Origin: Mantamonas sphyraenae
Taxonomy: Eukaryota > CRuMs > Mantamonadidae
Direction: 5' to 3'
DNA length: 64,000 nt
NCBI GenBank assembly: GCA_026936335.1
Contig: JAPMXV010000019.1
Coordinates: 124,001-188,000 of the forward strand
Shown here: in pieces, positions 27,591 through 38,143 of the stretch
Numbering within the stretch: position 1 is the first letter of the stretch
Layout of the letters: each line of letters opens with the position of its first letter
Translations under genes and position numbers: made by a program
The notes under the pieces: model-generated
What the model was told of the DNA's origin: nothing
The model's database searches: none
Seen by the model: only the letters and a program-made list of their open reading frames with translations

Positions 27591-28175
27591 ATGGAGGCCA
27601 CAAACGAGTTCCAGGTGGGCCATCTGCTGATCTTGTTGGGTGTGGCCATCATGACGGCGGCGATGGTGTACTTCCTGTCGCGGTACAGGGTCAAGGTGCG
27701 CGCGGAAAGCATCAATGCCATCCCACGAACGATGATGCTCATACGCAAGGCAGACCTACCACGTGCCATACACACCATCATCCGCGCCGAGTACGACCGG
27801 TCGTTGACCTTGCGTCAAAGCGTACAGCCCGAAGACGCCCTCAGCGGCAGCTTTGGTTGGGGCGCGGTTGGTTCGGGCTTTGAAAAGATTCACTTCAAAA
27901 CCTCCATTGCACTGTCGTTCAACGTGCTGGAGCTGCTGGCCTACAAACGCGACCCCGCACTTGCACGCCCACCGGCCATGTGTATCCGCGAGTGGGTCAC
28001 CAGCCTGCGTTCGGCCGTGCCGTCGCTCACCCACAGGATGTGCTCCCAGTACATCGACATGTACGAGCGCGCACGCTTTTCTCCCGACGAGGTGCCGCAG
28101 CAAGAGTATGCCGAACTCATGAAGGGTGTCCTCGTCATTGTACAGGCCCTGGAGGACCAGGACATGGAGAGGTAG
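27591..28175 (+). CDS. C1orf43 (NICE-3)-like single-pass membrane protein
   Basis: A single exon encodes 194 residues from ATG 27591. One N-terminal membrane segment is clear (HLLILLGVAIMTAAMVYFL), followed by a basic RYRVKVRAE stop-transfer stretch, so most of the protein should face the cytosol. The C-terminal half, KRDPALARPPAMCIREWVTS then MCSQYIDMYERARFSP and QQEYAELMKGVLVIVQAL, follows the pattern of the animal C1orf43 family (a loop, then a YExARYG-like helix, then a final helix). C1orf43 has been linked to Golgi and mitochondrial integrity and phagocytosis, but its biochemistry is not settled. The match is remote. Upstream, the SH3 gene ends 146 bp away on the same strand. Confidence 0.65.
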   Translation: MEATNEFQVGHLLILLGVAIMTAAMVYFLSRYRVKVRAESINAIPRTMMLIRKADLPRAIHTIIRAEYDRSLTLRQSVQPEDALSGSFGWGAVGSGFEKIHFKTSIALSFNVLELLAYKRDPALARPPAMCIREWVTSLRSAVPSLTHRMCSQYIDMYERARFSPDEVPQQEYAELMKGVLVIVQALEDQDMER

Positions 28176-28269
28176 CAACAACGACAACTTCCGCTCTCTT
28201 TCTCTCTCAATATCCATCTTGTCCATCCCTCTCTTTGCAAGTGCATTCATAGGGAACTGTCGTTGTCAA

Positions 28270-28281
28270 CACGCCAGCGTA

Positions 28282-28318
<37 letters not shown>

Positions 28319-28322
28319 TGTT
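28270..28322. repeat. (TG)n microsatellite
   Basis: An almost pure TG repeat lies just past the RIB7-like stop codon, between two convergent genes. Confidence 0.9.
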
Positions 28323-29222
28323 TCATTCCTTGCCCGAAACACCACTGTGGAGTGTGCCTGCCATGAGCACATCGTCGCCCATGCGTGCAACACGCACTCC
28401 TGTAAGCCTTGGGTAGCTTCCTTGGCCATCGGAAGGCAGCAGTGATTGCATGGCATGGTAGCCGCCGACAAAGGTCGGGGCAACCGTCACAAGCACCTCG
28501 TCAACCAGACTCTGCTCGTTGTGTGCTTGCATGAACGATGTGAGCACCTTGGCCCCTCCTTCGACCATCACCGAGTCGATGCCATGCTTGCTCAGCAATT
28601 GCTCTGTGTAGGCGAGAGAGATGATGATGTCAGTTGTGTGCCTCTTCTACAGTCCTTCTCCTTCCCTCCACCCACCCATGAGTGTATGCAGCGACGGATG
28701 TGTCTCGTCTTTGTGTGCGCGTGGCAGCTCCAGAATCTGGGCTCCTGCGTCTTCGAGCGCTGCCTTGCGGGCTTGCCACGCCTCCATTTCTTCCTCTGCG
28801 CCCTCCTCATCCTCCTCAGGTTGTACACACACCACTACGGGTGCCGGCTGCTGCTGATTGACCACGAGCTTGCAGTCGATGGGCATGCGCAGGTGTGTGT
28901 CGAGCACCACGGGCACGGGATTCCCAGCTTCCCGTTTGTCCACCAGCCGCACCGTCAGCGATGGATTGTCCGCAAGCACCGTGGAAACACCCACAAGGAT
29001 GCCTGCATGCAGCATGCGAAGGTGGTGTGTCATCTTCATGCTCTCCTGTCCGCTCAGCAGCAATGGCGAACCCGGTTGTGCGCTGATGCACCCGTCCAGC
29101 GACTGTGCATACGTCACTGTGACCCATGCCCGTCCCTCGGCTTTTGTATGCGCATCCACCTTTGCGTCAAACGTTTCTGTGTCGTCCACCACCTCTTCCC
29201 ACAATGTTCCCGCGGATGACAT
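28323..29222 (-). CDS. RIB7: RIB7/RibD-C type diaminohydroxyphosphoribosyl-pyrimidine reductase (riboflavin synthesis)
   Basis: Two exons (29222-28676, 28603-28323) splice in frame to 275 residues. The family markers are WVTVTYAQSLDGCISAQPGS near residue 35 and LRMLHAGILVGVSTVLADNP with the NADPH/substrate-binding region. VVLDTHLRMP and, after the junction, HGIDSVMVEGGAKVLTSF, VDEVLVTVAPTFVGG follow. This is the reductase of the fungal-type pathway that converts 2,5-diamino-6-ribosylamino-pyrimidinone phosphate to the ribitylamino form, an early step to FMN and FAD. No deaminase domain is fused, so this is the stand-alone reductase. An acidic insert (PEEDEEGAEEEMEAW) sits mid-protein. The intron starts GTGGGT and ends TACACAG. 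Its presence means the organism can probably make riboflavin. Confidence 0.86.
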
Positions 29223-29341
29223 GCGCCTGCAAGTTGGTGGCCCGGCCGCGTGTGGAGATGAACCATTCCATTGTACATTTGCACAGAAAGAGACCATTGG
29301 GAGTTTCAACCCCCCACACACCATCTCATGTCCCTTCTCAC

Positions 29342-32098
29342 TCACACCCGCGATGCCTCGTCCACAATCTCGGCGGGTGTCTTCTTGAGCAGCTGCTTGA
29401 GGTAGTTCTCCATCTGCGTGGCACACTTGAAGTACGGCGTGTCGTTGCCGTTGTACTGCTTGCAGTTGAGAAACACGCGCTTGACGTCCGCCACAAAGAT
29501 TTCCGGAAACAGGTAGAAGCGGCCCCTGTCCAGCTGCGTCTGGATCGTGCGAAAGTCGATCGGGTTCATCATCACGTTGTAGTAGTCCGGCACATCCTTA
29601 GGATCCACGGGTTCCATGAATGGCCACGAGCTCTGGTGCGTCTTGAGCAGCTTGAGCAGAGACGACAGCGCCTGCTGCAAGTCATCCCCACTCAGCTGCT
29701 CCAACGCCGTTGCTTCCCTCAGCGTCACCGCCCTGCCCTTACCCTTGCCCATACCACCACCACCACCTCGGTGGTTGCTGCTCCCGCCAGCTTCGTAGCC
29801 AGCCTCCCGCAAGCCCGGAATACTCTCGATGGGCACAGCACCCTTGCTGCTGCTCCGCTGCAGGCCGGGATACACCAGGTGGCTGTTGGACAGCTTGGCA
29901 ATCATGTCCTTCACCGCTTTCTTTTGCGTGTTGATGGTCATCGGCACAGCGTTGTAGTTGACCCGCGGGTGGATCTTGCAGTGCATGATCGTGCCTCCCT
30001 CGTAGTCCTTGATGTACCCACGCCACACGCTGTCGTCCAGGTCCACCTCGATGGTGAAGCCCTGCTTCTTGAAAAACTCGATGGCGTAGTTGTCGGCGTA
30101 TGTCAGAAAGTTGTAAATGCCCTCCCGCTTCACCATCTCCTTCAGGTTGTTCATCATGTACGAACCGTAGCCCTTGACCTGCTCGTTGCCATCCACCGCC
30201 AAGAACACAATCTCTGCAAACGCCTGGCTGTGAAACGGCCGGAAGCAGATGCCCCCGATGATCTTCTTGCCCTTCTGCAGCACAAGATGCTTGTGGTAGC
30301 GGTCAAACACAAGGCGTCCGATGTACTCGCGGGGCATCTTGGGCAACTGCCGCGAAAAGATACGCTTGAGTCCAATCAGGTAGACGTTGTTGTGCGGCGT
30401 GCCGTCGTTCCACAAAATGTCCACACTGAGTTGGCCCCGCTGCTTCTCGTTCATCGTGCGAATGACACGTGCACTCACGCCGGCATCCACATCCATCTGT
30501 GCGCTGTCCTTGCCTGCGGCACTGGCGGCCGCCACTGGCACGGGCACAGGCACACCCCCAGGCACGACGCCCACGACGCCTCCGCCGCCGCCTGCCGCGC
30601 CGCTGCTGCTGCCTGCCACAGGCATACCTGGGGCCACGGGCACATCAACACGCGACCGCTTTGTGTGCGGCTCCACAGACACGTCTGCCGGGCGTGCACG
30701 CTTGCGGTCGCGCACGTTGGCCATGATCTTGTCAAAGTCCTTGTTGAAAATGACGCTCTTTTCGTTGCGCAGCTCGGTTTCCAGGTCCTGGAAGAAACGC
30801 ACCACCAGCGGGTTCACATTGTCGCCCCGCAGGTAGTTGGTTTTGATGCTGTCGTGGATCTGTGTGTAGATGGCGCGCATCATCCACTTGCCAAAGATGT
30901 CTACCAGTTTGTGGGTGCCCCCCTCGCCGTGTGCAAACTTCTTCCACCGCTGATAGTTGATAAAATACAGTTTCTCCGCCGTCGTCAGCTGTGCTGGCTC
31001 CTTCTTGCTCGGCTGTGCCAGCTCCAGCCTATTGAGAGCCTGCAAGAACATGTGTGCCAGCTTGGTCGTCGCCAACTTGCCCTGTTCCTTTGCCGTCCCA
31101 TACTTGTAGTCCACAAAGTTGGACATAATCTTGCTAATCACAGGCTCCTCAAACGGAGGCTCGCGCAGGTAGTGATCAAACGTGCTGCGCTTTGCTGTGT
31201 TGCCACCCGCCGCCGCCGACCCCGCTCCTCCCCCACCCGTCAACGGGCCTCCTGCACCGCCGCCGCTGCTACTGCTCGCCGTCACAGGCTGCACCTGTTG
31301 AATGGGCGCCCCTTGCGTGCTGCTCGACAGCTGTGTGGCCACCAGCTGCGTTCCACGCATGCCTGTTTGCTGTGTGCCGCCACTCTGCAGCGCTCCGTTC
31401 GTCTGCAGCAACCTGTTGTTTGGTGTGCGCGACAGTCAGCGTGTGTGTGTGTGCGTACAGATTTGCCATGGTGTGCACATGCACCCTGCATGACAGCTGC
31501 TCCCTGGCTACGTCGACGTCGTGCAACACGGCGCAAGACCACACGCAAAGGGGGAAATCGCTCGAGAAATCGGAGGGGAAAATGCCGCAACTCACTCGCG
31601 CAACTCGCGAATGCGCTGCAGGTGCTGCGGCTTGCTGGATGAGTTGTTTCGGATTTCCTGGTAGTGGTTGACAATCTCCAGCACAATGGCCACCTTTCGG
31701 TCCAACTCTGCCACGGGCATCTGGTTCAGATTGCCGTGGTTGGTCAGCTTGTGTTTGCAGGACGAACACAGGTCGTTGTCGATCAGCACCTGCCGCTCCG
31801 CCTCCACCTGCTTCCGCTCAGCCTCGGATGCATTCTTTGGCGCGCGGAACACCACCTGCGGGTTCTTCCAACCACGGCAGTCACATTTCTGGCCCTGTGG
31901 GGAGGGGGCACGGAGCAGTGTGAGTGTGTGGGTGACGGCCAGCAGCAGCAGCGCGCCACTTTTGCTTTGCTTCCTTCCACACGTGTGGACACTGGACCAA
32001 CGTACTCCCTGGGCTACCAGACACGGGAGGTAGGGTCCCACCAGATAGTGCTTCTCAGCAACGGTCAGCGAGCTGGCCTGGATTCCTTGTTGCTGCAT
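29342..32098 (-). CDS. GCN5: GCN5/PCAF histone acetyltransferase with PCAF_N and bromodomain
   Basis: Three exons (32098-32006, 31894-31596, 31412-29342) splice in frame to 820 residues. The animal-type PCAF N-terminal domain is present: CDCRGWKNPQ, then DLCSSCKHKLTNHGNLNQM with its Cys/His pairs, continuing past a Gly/Ser linker with FDHYLREPPFEEPVISK and YQRWKKFAHGEGG. The acetyltransferase domain is highly conserved: FSRQLPKMPREYIGRLVFD, AFAEIVFLAVDGNEQVKGYG (catalytic Glu; acetyl-CoA loop), FLTYADNYAIEFFKKQGFT, and WRGYIKDYEGGTIM. The C-terminal bromodomain reads SWPFMEPVDPKDVPDYY, then NPIDFRTIQTQL and NCKQYNGNDTPYFKCA. GCN5 is the catalytic subunit of SAGA and acetylates histone H3. Its start is 54 bp from divergent NSE4. 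Confidence 0.95.
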
Positions 32099-32152
32099 GT
32101 GTTTGCAAGGGGACGAGCTTGCCTGCGCCGCCGCACGAAGCACATTCCCAAG
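32099..32152. promoter_or_regulatory. Short divergent promoter region GCN5/NSE4
   Basis: Start codons of the two genes are 54 bp apart. No TATA box or other named motif is visible. Confidence 0.45.
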
Positions 32153-34155
32153 ATGCCGGCCAAGCGATCGGCACGCAAGCGAAAGCGGGTGGTGGTGGAG
32201 GAAGAGGAGGAGGAAGAGGAGGAAGAGGAATGGATGGGAAATGGCGAGGATGACGAGGAGGAGGAGGAGGAGGACTCGCAGTGGCGATTGGTTGGAAACA
32301 CAACCAGCAGCAGCAGCAGCAGCAGCAGCAGTAGCAGTAGCAGCAGCAGTGCCTACATGGACATGGACGACGAAAGGAACGCTGCAACGCAGCAGGTGAG
32401 GCGGGAGGAAATGGAAAGCGAGGCGGCACAAGTGGAGCTTACCGAGTTGCAAGCGGAGATCAACGAGGAGCGCAGACTGGCGAAGCAACGGCAAGGAATG
32501 GCGACGTTGACACGAGCAAAACAGCGCAAGCTGCTGGACAAACTCAAGTCGTTCATGATGAGTAGGTTTTGGGAGGGGGAGGGTGTGCACACAACGCACA
32601 GACGCGTCGGAACGGGCTTCCCGAGATTTGCGCGACGTGATCGCTCGCCCGCCAATTTGGCGCCAACGCGCTCACAACGAGCCGGACACTGACACGAAAC
32701 ACATCGCACCCCTCGTGCACACGGGATGGCACACATGCACACGCAGGCAACGCAGAGGTGCTGAAGTGGGACATGCGTCGCAAGTTGCTTCTGCGTGTGA
32801 TCGATTGCAGCAAGCTGGTGACAGATCCGATAGACGATGACCACGAAAATGAGGAACTTCGGACGGCGTCGGAAGCATCGATGGATGCAGAAATCATGCG
32901 AATGGCCATGTTGTTGGCCAAAACAAAGACAGAGCTGATCCAGAGGGATGCGACGTTGCCCGAGGCCAAGGATCTGGTACGCGTTTTGGGCGTGACGTTC
33001 GAAGGGATTAGCGAGAACCTGTTTGCCATGTTGGGCAACATTGCCATTGGGGAAGGGTGGACCACTCGCACGCCTGCGTTGCGAACGCTGCGTGGGCCGT
33101 TGGTGGTGCCTGCCACGGACCCGAGTGCCAAGGAGCGTGCGCGGGAACAGCGGCTGGCACGTGCGGCGTTGGCCAAGGAGCAACTGGAGAGGGAACAGCA
33201 GCAGATGCAGGGGGTGTCCACATCCATTGTGGTGGCGGGCCAGGGCGAGGATGTGGAGGATACGGAGGAGGCGGAGAGCCAGGTGCGCAAGGACGAGTTT
33301 GACAAGACGGCGGCGGCGGTGGGGCTTCTGGACGGGTGGCATTCCTACTGGCATCTGGTCACAGATCCAAACGAACACACAGGCTACACAAACACAGTGA
33401 CCAACATCTTTCACGTCTCGTTCCTGGTCAACCAGGGCCTGGTGGAACTCAAGGTGCAGCACGGGGACATCTGGATGCGCAAGTGTTCTGCGGGAGCACC
33501 CAGGCGGCGAGATTACAGGAACGGCACGTTGGAGAACAAACACGCGGTGGTGCGTCTGAGCCACGCAGAGTGGAGGTACCATTGTGAAGTGCTGGCCCAG
33601 CGCAGAATCAACTCGGGCGACGAACTGCTCACCCTGCTCGACTTTCAAGAGCAACTGGTAAGCAATGGGGAGCATGAAGAGGCAGATGCAGAGGAAGACG
33701 AGTCCCTTATGGACACAGAAGATGTGGTCGTGCCCACGCAGGAGCTGCCTGCCACAGCCAGCACGCGGCCGCAAGTCACGTCGTCTTCCAGCCGCAGTGG
33801 CAGAAGCAAACGCAACACACCGAAACGACGACGCACTGGCTCCTCTCCCGTTCCTGATGAACCCGTGGCGAGCTCATCGCGAGCCATGATGTCCCGTCGC
33901 TTCGGTGACGAGGAGGCAGAGGAGGAGGAGGAGGAGGAGGAGGACGAGGATCATCGCACGCCTGCATCGCGCCGTGTCAAGGCCGCCGTTGACGCAGACG
34001 AGGGTGAGGGGAACAACGACGGGGACGACGACAAAGATGACAGCAGTAGCAGCAGCGATGACGAGGAGGAGGAGGAGGAAATGACCATCATGTTCACGCC
34101 ATCCCAATCGCCGTCTCCACGCAGGCGGCAGGGCTTGGTGGGCAGGCACAGGTGA
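32153..34155 (+). CDS. NSE4: NSE4 kleisin subunit of the SMC5/6 complex
   Basis: Two exons (32153-32561, 32747-34155) splice in frame to 605 residues. A basic start (MPAKRSARKRKR) and long Glu and Ser runs precede the N-terminal kleisin region, which begins EELTE-like helices and reads VLKWDMRRKLLLRVIDCSKL, then AKDLVRVLGVTFEGISENL. The C-terminal winged-helix domain is recognisable by TNTVTNIFHVSFLVNQGLVE, DYRNGTLENKHAVVRLSHAE and WRYHCEVL. The tail is Glu/Asp/Ser-rich with basic patches and is probably disordered. NSE4 bridges the SMC5 and SMC6 heads and works in recombination repair and replication-fork stability. It is longer than yeast and human NSE4 because of the acidic tails. Confidence 0.86.
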
Positions 34156-34214
34156 ACAAATCAAAAGGGACTCATCAATTCATTGAGATCGTGGATTGTC
34201 GTGGATTGTCCAGA

Positions 34215-36317
34215 TCACTGACCCATCTTCGCCTTGATCTTTGCCACGTCACCCTGGACCTTGGCACGCACTGTGTCACTCTCTGCGTTCTGCAGGCTGT
34301 CTTGCAGTTTTTCCAACGCCTGCATGGACTGCTGGTAGTCCAGACACTTCTGAAAGTCCATGCGCTTGGAGGCGTCCTCAATGGCCACCTTGAGCTTGCC
34401 AATGGCCTTTTCCAGAAACTCAATGTCCGCCTGCACCGACGAATCATTGCCACCGCCGCCACTGCTGCCTCCACTGCTGCTGTTGCTGCTTCCATAGCTG
34501 CTGCTCGACGTGCGTTGCGGGGGAGGGGGCGGGCGACGTGTGTTGCCGCCGCCACCACCGCCGCCACCGCCGCCACCTGTGCGACGTTGAGGAGGCGGAG
34601 GCGGCGTACGACCACTGCCGCCACCGCCGCCGCCGCCGCCGCCACCTGTGCGACGCTGGGGAGGAGGAGGGGGTGTGCGTCCAGTGCCTCCGCCGCCGCC
34701 GCCGCCACCAGTAGTGCGCTGGGGAGGAGGTGGGGGAGCACGTCCACTTCCACCTCCGCCACCTCCGCCCGTGGTACGCTGAGGCGGAGGAGGGGGAGTG
34801 CGTCCGCTTCCACCTCCTCCACCAAATGTGCGTTGCGGTGGCGGGGGCGGCGCACTGCGTCCCGACGATGTGTTGCTCGTGGTGGTGCTTCCGCCGCCAC
34901 TGCTGTTGTTGCTGCTCTGGCTCGGATACACCTTGCTCGATCCCGAGAACCTAGGCACAGCCGGCAGGTCTGTGTGAAAATAGAAACGGCCTTCCTGCTC
35001 CATGTTGTTGTTGTCGTCGCCGCCGCCGCCGCCGCCTCCGCCTCCGAACGAGCTGCGTTGCGGAGGGGGCGGGGGTGCACTGCGTCCACCCGACCGTTGC
35101 GGGGGAGGCGGGGGTGCACTACGTCCACCTGTGCGCTGCGGAGGAGGAGGAGGAGCCGTGCGTCCTCCTCCACCACCGCCTCCACCACCACCAAAGGTGC
35201 GCTGGGGAGGAGGAGGCGGTGCTGAGCGGCCTCCGCCTCCGCCACCGCCACCACCGCCGCCTCCGCCGCCAAATGTGCGTTGCGGGGGAGGGGGCGGTGC
35301 GCTGCGTCCGCTTCCACCGCTTCCGCCTCCACCTCCACCTCCAAAGGTGCGCTGAGGAGGAGGAGGGGGAGCAGATCGTCCACTACCTCCTCCACTGTTG
35401 CTGTTGCTGTTGCTGTTGTTGTTGCTTCCTCCGCCGCCCCATCGTGAGCCTCCTCCGCCGCTGCTGCTGTCGTTGCTGCTGCTGTTGCTGTTGCTGTTGC
35501 TTCCTCCGCCGCCGCCCCATCGTGAGCCTCCGCTGCCACCTCCACTGCTGCTGTCGCTGCTGTTGGTGCTCTTCAGGCCACCAAACTTGGGCTGGGAAAA
35601 CGAGTTGGACGAGTTGCCGCTGCTGGAATTCGAACTGCCGCCCCCGCGTGCCTTGGACGGCAACGACGGGATACCTCCGGGTCCAAACAGGCCTCCTCCA
35701 CCACCTCCTCCAAAGCCACCACCTCCTCCGCCTCCACCTCCGCCTCCGCCTCCACCACTGCTGCCTGTGAGGGCCATGCCGAAAACGAACAAACCAACAA
35801 GGGGATGGATGAGGGGGTCAGCGCTTGAAAAGACAACAGCAGCAAACGGGCCCGCAGGACAAGTGCAGACATGGACATGGGCAATGAAGGGCATCCACAT
35901 ATGCACTGCCGCGTCTTTGTGGACATGGGTTGGTTCTGGCCAGTGTGCGCATGCAGGATGGCTGAGGGTGCGCCGATGAAGGGCAGAGGGAAAAAAAGGG
36001 TGTGGAGGGGAAAGGGGTGTTGCTCGCAGCAGGCAGTCTCCCACCACCGCCTGCGTCTTGCACACTGCCGTGTCTGCACAACGTTTTCGCATTGCTATGT
36101 GGTACAGCAGGCGTGTGTGGCATCCTGCGGGGCATGGGGCATGTTTGTGGCCGAGGCCGTCCTGCCAAAAGGTTGGGGCCAACACCCGAATCGCCGTGCG
36201 GAGAAGACACAAAAACGTACCGCTTTTGGATGTGATGGGTGCACTCCGGTCATTGGTGACCGTCTTTTTCAGCTTCTTGCCCGCCTGGATTTGATCCAGC
36301 AGCGAAGAACGTGACAT
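34215..36317 (-). CDS. WIP/verprolin-like WH2 actin regulator with poly-proline repeats
   Basis: Two exons (36317-36221, 35764-34215) splice in frame to 548 residues. Exon 1 encodes a complete WH2 actin-binding motif of verprolin type: SSLLDQIQAGKKLKK followed by TVTNDRSAPI. Exon 2 encodes long Gly and Ser/Asn runs, then about a dozen copies of a SAPPPPPQRTFGGGG-type unit (codons 200-430) that would bind profilin and SH3 domains. One unit break holds FYFHTDLPAVPRFSGSSKVY, resembling the WASP-binding region of WIP, which wraps the EVH1 domain. The last 75 residues form a coiled coil (ADIEFLEKAIGKLKVAIEDA). WIP stabilises WASP and links it to Arp2/3-driven actin assembly; the neighbour on the other side is ARPC2. 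The intron is about 456 bases. Confidence 0.82.
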   Translation of the reverse strand: MSRSSLLDQIQAGKKLKKTVTNDRSAPITSKSGTFLCLLRTAIRVLAPTFWQDGLGHKHAPCPAGCHTRLLYHIAMRKRCADTAVCKTQAVVGDCLLRATPLSPPHPFFPSALHRRTLSHPACAHWPEPTHVHKDAAVHMWMPFIAHVHVCTCPAGPFAAVVFSSADPLIHPLVGLFVFGMALTGSSGGGGGGGGGGGGGGFGGGGGGGLFGPGGIPSLPSKARGGGSSNSSSGNSSNSFSQPKFGGLKSTNSSDSSSGGGSGGSRWGGGGGSNSNSNSSSNDSSSGGGGSRWGGGGSNNNSNSNSNSGGGSGRSAPPPPPQRTFGGGGGGGSGGSGRSAPPPPPQRTFGGGGGGGGGGGGGGRSAPPPPPQRTFGGGGGGGGGGRTAPPPPPQRTGGRSAPPPPPQRSGGRSAPPPPPQRSSFGGGGGGGGGDDNNNMEQEGRFYFHTDLPAVPRFSGSSKVYPSQSSNNSSGGGSTTTSNTSSGRSAPPPPPQRTFGGGGGSGRTPPPPPQRTTGGGGGGGSGRAPPPPPQRTTGGGGGGGGTGRTPPPPPQRRTGGGGGGGGGGSGRTPPPPPQRRTGGGGGGGGGGGNTRRPPPPPQRTSSSSYGSSNSSSGGSSGGGGNDSSVQADIEFLEKAIGKLKVAIEDASKRMDFQKCLDYQQSMQALEKLQDSLQNAESDTVRAKVQGDVAKIKAKMGQ
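34520..35390. repeat. Tandem minisatellite coding PPPPPQR units in the WIP-like gene
   Basis: Twelve or so imperfect units of roughly 40-90 bases, each with a CTCCTCC/GCCGCC glycine part and a GTGCGCTG..GGAGG proline part. Both strands stay open across it, which produces long spurious frames on the opposite strand. Confidence 0.85.
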
Positions 36318-36597
36318 GGGCCTGTGCATGCGTGGCATTCGGCCCCGTTTGTCAGTGCAAGGCCCTCTCGAAATCGCCCATCTCCTCACTGCCTCCGCCT
36401 TCGCCTCCGCCTCTGCATGCCATTCTCTGATGTCTAGCCCACACGGAATCGGGTCCCCACGACCCACACACCAAAGGTCTAACCAAGCACAGGGATAAAC
36501 ACACACCACACACACCCTCCTCAACGAACCAGTATGCTGAGCTCGCGTTTTTTGCCCCGCGCCGGCGCTTTCCTTGCCACACCAACCTCCAACCACC

Positions 36598-38007
36598 ATG
36601 ATCTTGTTGGAAACGGCAAACATGATCCTCCAGAACGCGCTGGAGCAGCGTTTCAACCGGTACGTTTCTCCTTTGTGAGCGCTTGTGGACGAGAACGGGT
36701 GTTTTAAGGCCAAGCAGGGGGGGGTCATTTCTTTTTGTGATCTTGCACCCGGGTGGACCTGGCTTCTGCGCCCATGCTTGGTTGCCACTGGCCGCGTGCA
36801 CGTCTGCCAATGCAATATACACACACCAAAGCAGGCACCTCGCGTGTTTGTGTCCTGCATGCGGCTGTGGTAGGCGTGCGGCGCGTCCCAGAAGACAAAG
36901 GGGGCAAGAGGAGGGGGCTTTTTCCCCTCTCGGGACGAGGTTCTCGCAGCGGATGCGGCTGACACACGGCATGGACACCCTCACAGACCGGAAGGGAGCA
37001 AGCACGACATTTGCGACATCACCTTCTGCGACTTTGATGGCGTCAAGTTCCATGTGAGCAGCAACCCGGACGTTCGCAACGAGCTCACGGTGTCCATTGC
37101 CTACGACTGCTTTGACGAGCTCATGGCCAACGGAGGCGACGCCGTCGTCGAGCGCTGCTACGCCCCATATGTCACCAACACCGAGGAGGGCTTCAACTTC
37201 TCCCTTCTGTTTGACCTGGACAACCTGCCCGACAACAAGGGTCAGTTTTTCTCCTGGCGTGGCGCGTCCCTCCCGCAACTTTTTCACCAGCTCTCTCTCT
37301 CGGCGGCTTGTTGACACGCCTTGCACCACCCTGTGCCCGTCCTCACACACACATACACACACACATCCAACGCCTCCACACGCACACGCACACGCACGCA
37401 CGCGCGCACGCGCGCACGCACACACACAGACAAGGTCATTCTGGACGTGGCCAACCTGAAGCGCAATCTGCTGGCAGCGCCGTTTGAACAGGCGTTCTCC
37501 GACCTGGACAACGGCAAGACGGGTGGAATCACCAGCATCAACTACCGCGAGGGCGAGACCATGTACATCAAGCCTGCGGCCGAGGAGGTCACCGTTGTGT
37601 TTTCCATCAAGTTCAAGGACATCGACGACGTCGTGCTGGCCAAGGTCTTTCTGCAGGAGTTTTCCGATGCGCGTCGCAACGTGCGCTCCGCCCCGGCTGT
37701 GCAGTACAGCAAGGACCCTCCTGGAGAGCTGGACGGTCTCAACGCACCCACCGCCGAGGACATCGGCTACGTCACCTTTGTGCTCTTTTCGGCTCACTTC
37801 AAGAGCGCCAACCGTGACGAGACCATCTCCCTCGTCCAGATGTTCCGCGACTACCTGCACTACCACATCAAGTGCTCCAAGGCTTACATGCACACGCGCA
37901 TGCGAGCTCGCGTCGTGTCGCTGCTCCAGATCCTCAACCGTGCCAAGCCCGAGCCCGAGAAGAAGGAGAAGAAGACGGCCAGCGGCCGCACCTTCAAGCG
38001 TGGATAA
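36598..38007 (+). CDS. ARPC2: Arp2/3 complex 34-kDa subunit
   Basis: Three exons (36598-36659, 36987-37240, 37430-38007) splice in frame to 297 residues, the normal size. It starts with the invariant MILLE, then CDITFCDFDGVKFHVSSNPD, FNFSLLFDLDNLP, and DKVILDVANLKRNLLAAPFE directly after the second junction. The C-terminal half is nearly textbook: MYIKPAAEEVTVVFSIKFKD, EDIGYVTFVLFSAHFKS, FRDYLHYHIKCSKAYMHTRM and LNRAKPEPEKKEKKTASGRT. ARPC2 and ARPC4 form the core that clamps the mother filament when the complex makes actin branches. The second intron ends in a CA/CG-rich repeat of about 70 bases just before the acceptor. An antisense frame of 567 codons overlaps it but codes nothing recognisable. 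Confidence 0.95.
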
Positions 38008-38143
38008 GTCTGACCACAACCAATACAGCCACCTGGGTTGCCACAAGACGCGCACACAGTGAGGAGAAGGACGGTTTTTGGTTGGTTGGTTGCCACATGC
38101 GCTCCTGTGGAGCTCACGGTTTCATTCACCGAGGGGGGGTTGC

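Noticed and set aside
29126-31642. 838-codon plus-strand frame
   Set aside because: It is the mirror of the GCN5 coding strand and is His/Leu/Val-rich as expected for an antisense frame in GC-biased DNA.
34152-35545. Long open frames on both strands opposite and within the WIP-like gene
   Set aside because: They read the proline/glycine minisatellite in other frames (poly-Ala/Thr/Arg) and show no domain; the WH2 exon and in-frame splice support the minus-strand WIP-like gene.
36352-38055. 567-codon minus-strand frame
   Set aside because: It is antisense to ARPC2, whose three exons match the family throughout; the frame covers intron repeats as well.
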